Source: an uncultured Oscillospiraceae bacterium (GTDB lineage: Bacteria > Bacillota > Clostridia > Oscillospirales > Ruminococcaceae). From it: 64,000 nucleotides of DNA. Location of the stretch: contig URKR01000010.1 in NCBI GenBank assembly GCA_900548355.1, forward strand, positions 9,143 to 73,142. The letters are read 5' to 3'. Numbering within the stretch: the first letter of the stretch is position 1; the number at the start of each line of letters is the position of its first letter. A model generated the notes under the pieces. That model made no database searches, was not told the origin of the DNA, and saw only the letters and a program-made list of their open reading frames with translations. Positions 58,617 through 64,000 of this stretch are shown one piece after another. A program made the translations under genes and the position numbers.

Positions 58617-59110
58617 GCTTCCCCCTCCGGCAGTGCGGGCGCTTCTTCCGCACCTTCTACGGGGGCGGTCACACCCCCGTGCGCGGCAAGGTACTCTTCA
58701 AAATTCGCAAATTTCTGTTTGGGCGGCCGGCGGGCAATCAGCGGCAGGCCGGGGTCTTCCTCCACCGAGCGGCGGCTGCGGGCGCGGCGCGGAGATTCGG
58801 CCGGCTTGGGCGCCGGCGTGCCGGCGCGCCGGCCATTGCCGGGAGCCGCCGCAGCCGGGGCAGTTCTGGCCGGCAGGGTGCTTTTTGCTGCGGCAGCCCC
58901 CTGGTTGCGGCCGCGGCGGCTGCGGGATTGGGGCGCATTCTGGGCGGGATGGGCCGCAGCGTTCTGGGCCGCCGGTTTGACCGCCTGCTGGGCGGTATTC
59001 TGGGCCGCGCCCTGGCTGCTCTTGGCCCCGCTGCCGCCGCGCGGACGGCGGCGACGGCGACGGCCTTCACCGGTTTTGCCGGGCTGCGGCGTCTTGTTCT
59101 GGTTCGGCAT
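58613..59110 (-). CDS. Basic low-complexity protein of unknown function
   Basis: 165-aa, strongly basic in the first 120 residues (GRRRRRRPRGG, SRSRRGRNQG, SPRRARSRRS), with Ala/Gln/Pro filler, likely disordered and able to bind RNA. A short ordered-looking element follows (QKFANFEEYLAAHGG, about 133-147) and an acidic end. It sits between DUF1015 and the rRNA methyltransferase, overlapping the latter by four bases, so it may act with ribosomal RNA. No known domain. Confidence 0.6.
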   Translation of the reverse strand: MPNQNKTPQPGKTGEGRRRRRRPRGGSGAKSSQGAAQNTAQQAVKPAAQNAAAHPAQNAPQSRSRRGRNQGAAAAKSTLPARTAPAAAAPGNGRRAGTPAPKPAESPRRARSRRSVEEDPGLPLIARRPPKQKFANFEEYLAAHGGVTAPVEGAEEAPALPEGEA

Positions 59111-59115
59111 CGTAT

Positions 59116-60429
59116 TTATTCCTCCTCAGGCAGCCCGCCCGCCAGGCTGCGGCATTCGTTGTAATAGCGTTTTTCTTCGGCATGGCCCATGCTGAAAGTT
59201 TTGCGCGGCAAAACGCCGCCCAGCACAACGCCGCGGAACAAATCGCTCTTTTCAAAAGGCGGCAGCAGCAGCGCGGCGGCCGGGCGCGCCGGGTCGGCTG
59301 CCAGCGCCCGGGCGCTGGCAGCGCCGTGGATGTAATCCAGCTGCAGGTCCCGGCGCTCCGACAGCCAGTCGGTCAGGAAATGTTCCACCGTGCCGACGGT
59401 CAGCGGGTCGGGCGAGGCAGCCAAGGCCACAACCGTTTCACCGGCTGCATCGGCCACCGTAAAGGTCTGGGCCGGGGCGGCATCGGCCGCCTTTTCCACA
59501 CCGTTGCGTGCCCCCCAGGCGGCAAAAGCGGCGGCGGTTTCAGCCGCCGAAGCGCCGAACACCACGCGGTGGATCGGTTCAATTTCAATGGCCGGGCTGT
59601 GTACGTTACAGACTTCGGCCAGGCAATACCGCGCCGGGTGGGTAGCCTGCGCGGCAAGGGGCAGGGCGGCTTTGCACTCCTCCCAATAGGCTTTGGCCGT
59701 AGCCAGGGAATGGTTGCCATCCCCCACCGCCAGCACCATCGGCGGCTGCCCGGCTGCCGCAGGCCAGCGCGCTGCAAAGGCCTCCGGGTCGCCAAGGGCG
59801 GCCAGCGCCGCATCAATCCCGGCAATAAGGTCCGGTTCCTCCACCGCCCAGCCGGCCAGGTGCCCGCCGCCAAGCATGAGTTCCCCCTCATAAAGCAGCG
59901 GCAGCGCGGCTTTGCTGCGGGCAACAGGGCCGATCAGGGTATCATCCCTGTCGTCGGCCAGCATCATGACATGCGGGGTTTCCAGCAGCGCGCCGCGGCG
60001 CACCGCCAAACGCGGCGGGATGCGGGCGACAACGGTCTGCTCGCTCGGGCGGATCGCGGGCTTTTCCCCGGGGGTATAGCTGTATGCCTCCAGGTCCACC
60101 ATACCGACAAGCCCCTGCCGCACCAAGCCGTCCTGCAAAGTGCGCTCAACATAGACATACCCGTGCACCCGCCGCGTCAGCAGGCTTTCGTGATATGCCT
60201 GCATGGTCGCGCGGATCTCTGCCAGGCGCGCCGGTTCTTCCGGCGTACCAAGATACGCTTCGGGCAGTACAATGTGCAGCGTGCTGGGCTGGTGGGCGGC
60301 ACGGGCTTCGGCCCGCTGCCAGTAAGCCGGCTCTGAGGTGAATTGATCGACCGCAATGCAGGCCCACGGATCAAGCGGTGTGCCGGCAGGCGGCAGCAGA
60401 ATCTCTGCGGGCAGAAAACAATTTGCCAT
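59116..60429 (-). CDS. DUF1015-family protein
   Basis: 437-aa cytoplasmic protein of the DUF1015 family. Recognisable blocks are RRVHGYVYVERTL, GLVGMVDLEAYSY, ETPHVMMLADD, the central VLAVGDGNHSLATAKAYWEE and the C-terminal KTFSMGHAEEKRYYNECR. Length is typical. Its biochemical role is not established to my knowledge; clostridial members are often near amino-acid or central-carbon genes. Here it follows the Rnf-like rnfA by 47 bp in the rpe operon. Confidence 0.88.
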   Translation of the reverse strand: MANCFLPAEILLPPAGTPLDPWACIAVDQFTSEPAYWQRAEARAAHQPSTLHIVLPEAYLGTPEEPARLAEIRATMQAYHESLLTRRVHGYVYVERTLQDGLVRQGLVGMVDLEAYSYTPGEKPAIRPSEQTVVARIPPRLAVRRGALLETPHVMMLADDRDDTLIGPVARSKAALPLLYEGELMLGGGHLAGWAVEEPDLIAGIDAALAALGDPEAFAARWPAAAGQPPMVLAVGDGNHSLATAKAYWEECKAALPLAAQATHPARYCLAEVCNVHSPAIEIEPIHRVVFGASAAETAAAFAAWGARNGVEKAADAAPAQTFTVADAAGETVVALAASPDPLTVGTVEHFLTDWLSERRDLQLDYIHGAASARALAADPARPAAALLLPPFEKSDLFRGVVLGGVLPRKTFSMGHAEEKRYYNECRSLAGGLPEEE

Positions 60430-60476
60430 CCCTTTTTCCTCCTTGGCGGGTCAGGTACAAAACCGGGCGCGCAGCA

Positions 60477-61112
60477 TCACTCCATCAGCGCGTAAAGCGC
60501 CAGCGAGAGGATTCCAATATAGATCAGCCAACTGGGCAGCCCGCGGAAGATCGCAGGCACGTCCTTACTGCCCAGCCGGCGGCGGCCCTCATCCACAACA
60601 AGCACCGCAAACAGGTAGCCCACCCCGCTGCCAAAACCAAACGCGATCGACTGGAGCAGGTCATAGTTCTGGTTGGCGCACAGCAGCATGGTGCCAAGCA
60701 CGCTGCAGGTGCAGGTGGCAATCGGCAACTGTTCCCGGCAGGGCACGCGCCAGACAGCCGGCGTCAGGCCCAGCAGCAGCCAGACCACCGCCATTCCCAC
60801 CGCCGCACAGCTCAGGTAGACAAGCGGCCGCAGCGCGGTGGCAGGCAGCCAGGCGGGCAGCACGGTGCGGATCAGGGGGAAGAAATAGGTCATGGCCACC
60901 CACCCCAGCGGGGCGCTGAACAGCTGTACAAGGATAACCGGCACGCAATACTGCCAGGTGTGGACTTCGGGGTCGTTGACAAGCTTGATCAGGCGGGAGA
61001 CCCCCATTGCCCTGGCAAAGACAACGTTCTCGGCAAAAATGGCAAGCACCGCATAGGAGATAAACTGCGCCACCCCCTGCAGCACCGAAAAGTCAGCGCT
61101 TACGGTCAGCAT
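60477..61112 (-). CDS. RnfA-like membrane protein missing one cluster cysteine
   Basis: 211-aa membrane protein, six helices, homologous to RnfA/NqrE. Matches include LPIATCTCSVLGTML (family TNCAVLG; Cys136 kept) and the C-terminal GFGSGVGYLFAVLVVDEGRR and DVPAIFRGLPSWLIYIGILS. The first half-site, normally LGxCP in helix 1, reads ARAMGVSRLI, with Ser39 where Cys is expected. RnfA and RnfE jointly bind a 2Fe-2S cluster in known complexes, so this partner looks impaired. It overlaps the rnfE-like gene by 20 bp. Confidence 0.82.
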   Translation of the reverse strand: MLTVSADFSVLQGVAQFISYAVLAIFAENVVFARAMGVSRLIKLVNDPEVHTWQYCVPVILVQLFSAPLGWVAMTYFFPLIRTVLPAWLPATALRPLVYLSCAAVGMAVVWLLLGLTPAVWRVPCREQLPIATCTCSVLGTMLLCANQNYDLLQSIAFGFGSGVGYLFAVLVVDEGRRRLGSKDVPAIFRGLPSWLIYIGILSLALYALME

Positions 61113-62046
61113 ACAGATGACGCACCTCCTCACGTTTGTAGTGGACATAGGCGCCGCCGACTGCAGTCCAGAGCGCCGCCAGGATACCCAACAGCAGGAA
61201 CCCGCCGGCCGGCTGGCTGACAAGCGGCAGCGGCGCGAAGGCAAGGACCGTGTGGTCAAACACGGTGCCGACACCGAGCAGTTCCCGCAGCATTCCAACC
61301 AGCAGGATTGCCACACACACGCCGATCGTGTTGTTGATGCCGCGCCGGAAGGCTTCGCCGATGGTTTCCAGCTCGGTCGCCTCCATCCGCTTGATGATAA
61401 CCGGCTCCACCACCATCATCGGCAGATAGATACCGAGCAGGGTCAGGTCGGTGCCAAACAGCTGATACAGAATCAGATACGCCGGCACATACACGATCGC
61501 GGCCGAATAGGCATACACCATCGCACGGAAGCGGTTGCCGGTCAGGTGACAGACGGCCACCGCCAGCACGCGGGTTGCGGTGAGCAGCAGGATGGCCGTG
61601 ACGCAGAGCATCATCGCACGGTTGCCGTCGCTGGCCATGGCGACAATGGGCGCCAAACCCAGCCCGCGCACCATCACGGGGTTATTCAGCCAGAGGTGGT
61701 CATCGTGGATGTTCTGGTAGAGTTCGGCTTCCGCCTGGGCGCGGGTCATCTTTGCCGGCTTTTTCTGCTCCGGCTGGCGGGGCTTTGCCTCCTTCGGCTG
61801 CGCGGCAGCCTCGGACTTGGCCCGGGCGGCGGCTTCAGCCGCGGCGATCGCTTCCTGTTCGACCTGCTGGCGGTTCTTGCCGGCCGCCGCAGCCCGGCGT
61901 GCCTGCTCAAGCACTTCGGGCGAAATCTGGGGAATGATAACCGTTTGGGAGTGTTCCGCCTGCTTTTTGTTGCGCCGAAGGCTGCGCCCGGCCGCTGCCG
62001 GTTCAGAAGCCTTCGGGGATGCTTTCGGGGTTTGCTCGTTGGGCAC
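61093..62046 (-). CDS. RnfE-like membrane protein with long charged N-terminus
   Basis: 317 aa. Residues 1-110 are an Ala/Lys/Gln/Glu-rich extension absent from ordinary RnfE. Residues 115-310 match RnfE/NqrD: NNPVMVRGLGLAPIVAMASD, GIYLPMMVVEPVIIKRMEAT and INNTIGVCVAILLVGMLREL. Both cluster cysteines are replaced: LGLCP reads LGLAP (Ala132) and the VNC/TNC site reads VEP (Pro215). Start is GTG 62046, with AAGGAGG at 9 bases. It overlaps both neighbours (44 and 20 bp), so the three genes are tightly coupled. Confidence 0.84.
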   Translation of the reverse strand: MPNEQTPKASPKASEPAAAGRSLRRNKKQAEHSQTVIIPQISPEVLEQARRAAAAGKNRQQVEQEAIAAAEAAARAKSEAAAQPKEAKPRQPEQKKPAKMTRAQAEAELYQNIHDDHLWLNNPVMVRGLGLAPIVAMASDGNRAMMLCVTAILLLTATRVLAVAVCHLTGNRFRAMVYAYSAAIVYVPAYLILYQLFGTDLTLLGIYLPMMVVEPVIIKRMEATELETIGEAFRRGINNTIGVCVAILLVGMLRELLGVGTVFDHTVLAFAPLPLVSQPAGGFLLLGILAALWTAVGGAYVHYKREEVRHLYADRKR

Positions 62047-63040
62047 GCCGCTGTTCCTCCTTCTTCATAAACTTGATCCGCTCAGCACGGCGGGCCACAC
62101 GGTCCAGCCATTCGGGGAAAGCCCCGACAATCAGCAGCGCAAAGCAGATACCGGTTTCATAGACCGTGTTGTAACGGAAAACGGTGGTGGCCACCCCCAG
62201 CAGCAGGCCGTAAATGATGCGGCTGGACAGCCGGTTGGGCTGGGTGACCGGTTCACAAGCCAGGAAGATACCGCCGAACAGCATACCGCCGGAAAGGATG
62301 ATATACTTTTCGAGGTAGACGCGCTGGCGCACAAATTCCCACGGGAAGCTAAACGCAGGCAGATCGTTGAGGGCAGGCATCAGCCAGGGCACCGCCACGC
62401 AGACAACCAAATAGGGCAGCAGCGTGGACAGCTGCAGATGGCCGCGGCAAAGCAGGTACAGCCCGCAGGCCAAAATGACAAGGATGGCCCCGGTGCCCAG
62501 CGGGCCCGCCACATTGCCCGTGACAAGGTTGATGGTGGTATCGGAAGGCAGGCCGCCGCTGGAAAGCGTGGCGTTCAGGCCGGCGCCGGTCCCGCTTTCC
62601 ACCCCGCCCCACAGCGGCAGGACCGTGCCGGGTGTCGGGTAGGAAAAGACCTGGCCCGGCCAGGACAATGCGGCCACCGCCATCCCGACAGCCGCGGGGT
62701 GGAACGGGTAGTGGCCTTCGCCGCCGAACGTCTCCTTGGCCAGCACGGCAACGACAACCGCCGCCACCACCACCGCGTAGGAAACGCTGGCCGGCATCAT
62801 CAGCACAATGAGGGCTGCAAAACATTCGCTTGAGGGTTCGTGCGGGCGGTAATCCGCCCCGTGCAGCGGGGCGACCAGGCAATCGCAGACATAGGCGGTG
62901 AACAGGCCGGCCAGCATCAGCAGCAAGGGCCGTGGGCCATAATAAAACCAGGCCATCGCCATCAGCGGTACACAGCACCACAGCAGGTCTGCATAGTAGC
63001 CATAGTTGGCGCTGCGCTGAAAAGAACTATGCATCGGCAT
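62003..63040 (-). CDS. RnfD-like membrane protein without flavinylation motif
   Basis: 345-aa protein with about nine helices resembling RnfD/NqrB: ECFAALIVLMMPASVSYAVV, the FHPAAVGMAVAALSWPGQVF block, GNVAGPLGTGAILVILACGL and the C-terminal GGIFLACEPVTQPN. RnfD carries FMN on the last Thr of a (S/T)GAT motif before the GNxGG block. Here that region reads LSSGGLPSDTTINLVTGN, without SGAT. The last 25 residues are basic and overlap the next gene. It lies 21 bp after rpe. No rnfC or rnfG precedes it. Confidence 0.84.
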   Translation of the reverse strand: MPMHSSFQRSANYGYYADLLWCCVPLMAMAWFYYGPRPLLLMLAGLFTAYVCDCLVAPLHGADYRPHEPSSECFAALIVLMMPASVSYAVVVAAVVVAVLAKETFGGEGHYPFHPAAVGMAVAALSWPGQVFSYPTPGTVLPLWGGVESGTGAGLNATLSSGGLPSDTTINLVTGNVAGPLGTGAILVILACGLYLLCRGHLQLSTLLPYLVVCVAVPWLMPALNDLPAFSFPWEFVRQRVYLEKYIILSGGMLFGGIFLACEPVTQPNRLSSRIIYGLLLGVATTVFRYNTVYETGICFALLIVGAFPEWLDRVARRAERIKFMKKEEQRRAQRANPESIPEGF

Positions 63041-63061
63041 GGGGTCTCCTTTTGGATCGGT

Positions 63062-63757
63062 TTACAGGTGGGGGGCCGGCGGGTTTTCGGCCGGCTGCAG
63101 GGCATGGATGCTGCGCACAAGCGCCGCGGGGTCTGCGGCGTGGTAAAGCGCGCTGCCGGTAACCAGTACGTCCGCGCCGGCGCCCGTGCAGAGCGGGGCG
63201 GTTTGCGCATTAACGCCGCCGTCCACCTGCAGCATTGTTTTCAGGCTGCGTCGATGCAGTTCCCGCCGGAGCGCGGCAAGCCTTGCCGGCGTTTCGGGTA
63301 GAAACGGCTGCCCGCCGAAGCCGGGTTCGACGCTCATGACCAGGACAAGGTCTATTTCGCCCAGATACGGGAAGACTGCCTCCACCGGGGTGGCCGGACG
63401 TACGCTGATGCCCACCCGGCAACCTGCCTTGCGGATCGCCGCAATCACAGCGGCAGGGTCCCCCCGCACGCAGGGGGCTTCGATGTGGAACGTGATGAGC
63501 GAAGCGCCCGCTTCGGCAAAGTCGATGGCGTACCGGGCCGGGTCGTCAATCATCAGGTGGACATCATAATAGGCATCGGGCAATGCGCGGTGCAGGCAGC
63601 TGAGCACCGGCGCGCCATAGGTCATATTGGGCACAAAATGGCCGTCCATCACATCAATGTGCAGCATATCCGCCCCGGCTTCCAGCGCAAGGCGGCATTG
63701 GTCAGCCAAATGGGCCAGATCGGCCGAAAGAACTGACACACTCAACTTGGTTTGCAT
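63062..63757 (-). CDS. rpe: Ribulose-phosphate 3-epimerase
   Basis: 231-aa TIM-barrel epimerase interconverting ribulose-5-phosphate and xylulose-5-phosphate. Signature blocks are SVLSADLAHLADQ, MLHIDVMDGHFVPNMTYG (metal His/Asp), YYDVHLMIDDP, LVLVMSVEPGFGGQPFLPET and LQVDGGVNAQTA. Length is usual. First gene of the seven-gene operon that includes the Rnf-like trio. Confidence 0.96.
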   Translation of the reverse strand: MQTKLSVSVLSADLAHLADQCRLALEAGADMLHIDVMDGHFVPNMTYGAPVLSCLHRALPDAYYDVHLMIDDPARYAIDFAEAGASLITFHIEAPCVRGDPAAVIAAIRKAGCRVGISVRPATPVEAVFPYLGEIDLVLVMSVEPGFGGQPFLPETPARLAALRRELHRRSLKTMLQVDGGVNAQTAPLCTGAGADVLVTGSALYHAADPAALVRSIHALQPAENPPAPHL

Positions 63758-63828
63758 AAATCCCTATACCTTCCTTAAAACTTGGGACGCGCCCCTCCCT
63801 CTTTGAGGCAGTGCAAGCATACGTCTTT

Positions 63829-63857
63829 ATTGTACCGTAACCTGACGTAAAAATCAA
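63829..63857 (-). promoter_or_regulatory. Promoter of the rpe/Rnf-like operon
   Basis: Minus strand TTGATT (63857-63852), 17-bp spacer, TACAAT (63834-63829), about 70 bp ahead of rpe. Confidence 0.7.
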
Positions 63858-63892
63858 ATTTTTCAGGCCGGAACCTGCCGCCGGTCGCCCCG

Positions 63893-63930
63893 AAAAAGCG
63901 GCGGCAGACGCTGCAAACGGTCTGCCGCCG
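63893..63930 (-). terminator. Minus-strand terminator upstream of rpe
   Basis: Perfect 11-bp stem (63920-63930 with 63899-63909), 10-nt loop, followed on the minus strand by CTTTTTC. It probably ends a gene beyond the right edge. Confidence 0.7.
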
Positions 63931-63943
63931 GAAAAATGTGAAA

Positions 63944-63980
63944 TTTTGCAGCGTGTCGAGTTTCTCGACACGCTGCAAAA
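63944..63980. repeat. 17-bp perfect inverted repeat at the right edge
   Basis: Arms 63944-63960 and 63964-63980 pair perfectly around a TTT loop, with A/T-rich ends, giving a bidirectional terminator-like hairpin next to the preceding one. Confidence 0.65.
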
Positions 63981-64000
63981 GGGGCAACAGCCGCGCACTG

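Noticed and set aside
1-64000. CRISPR arrays, tRNA/rRNA genes, insertion sequences or prophage
   Set aside because: No spaced identical repeats, cloverleaf-like segment, transposase, integrase or phage structural gene was found on reading both strands.

Overview
The window is GC-rich bacterial DNA, densely coded on both strands and read as long strand-uniform operons. The dcw cell-division cluster is of Firmicutes type (mraZ-rsmH-ftsL-PBP-murF-mraY-ftsW-murG-ftsQ). ylxM precedes ffh, glgC is paired with glgD, a SpoIIID-like regulator and an ECF-transporter S component are present, and most genes have strong AGGAGG ribosome sites. Together these suggest a high-GC clostridium of the Oscillospiraceae/Ruminococcaceae (Faecalibacterium-Subdoligranulum-Gemmiger relatives). 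This placement is inferred from gene content, not from an alignment. I found no tRNA, rRNA, CRISPR array, IS element or prophage.

Region by region: (1) 1-12847, plus strand: the purine operon purE(partial)-purC-purF-purM-purN-IMP cyclohydrolase-AICAR transformylase-purD-purL-purB, closed by a strong terminator. The usual bifunctional PurH is replaced by two separate proteins. (2) 12929-14637, minus: an ECF-type sigma factor and its presumed membrane anti-sigma partner. (3) 14696-25764, minus: the dcw cluster with its promoter and a row of 10-bp-spaced MraZ operator repeats. murE, murD and murC are absent from it. (4) 25861-29359, minus: rsmD with a coiled-coil gene, uvrC, and ptsH (HPr). (5) 29489-33741, minus: ylxM-ffh-rpsP-khpA and rimM-trmD, with TrmD fused to a GNAT acetyltransferase. 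(6) 33770-40242: a mixed segment with a cysteine-synthase-like gene, a zinc-ribbon membrane protein, an MmcQ/YjbR protein, a DUF3795-VOC fusion, an AraC regulator, spoIIID, dCMP deaminase, uridine kinase and a secreted beta-lactamase-like protein. (7) 40373-46484, minus: the glycogen operon glgB-glgC-glgD-glgA. (8) 46582-57758: two membrane-anchored SGNH hydrolases, degV, vanZ-like, flavin-binding-fold, cupin and LysR genes. It also holds an EEP-phosphatase/ECF-S-component pair divergent from a MocR regulator, a degenerate LCP-like protein and a small acidic protein. (9) 57771-63857, minus: rpe, three Rnf-like membrane subunits (D, E, A), a DUF1015 protein, a small very basic protein and an rRNA methyltransferase.

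The most unusual system is the Rnf-like D-E-A trio (60477-63040). It has no neighbouring RnfB, RnfC or RnfG. By eye it has lost three of the four cysteines expected to hold the intramembrane iron-sulfur cluster, and the flavinylation motif of RnfD. It therefore looks like a redox-silent, repurposed Rnf membrane core. Other notable points are the split PurH, the TrmD-GNAT fusion, the MraZ operator, and a likely vitamin-B6-type transporter/regulator pair. Start codons were chosen by ribosome-site spacing and often differ from the longest open frame. Promoters and terminators are read by eye from hexamers and stems.
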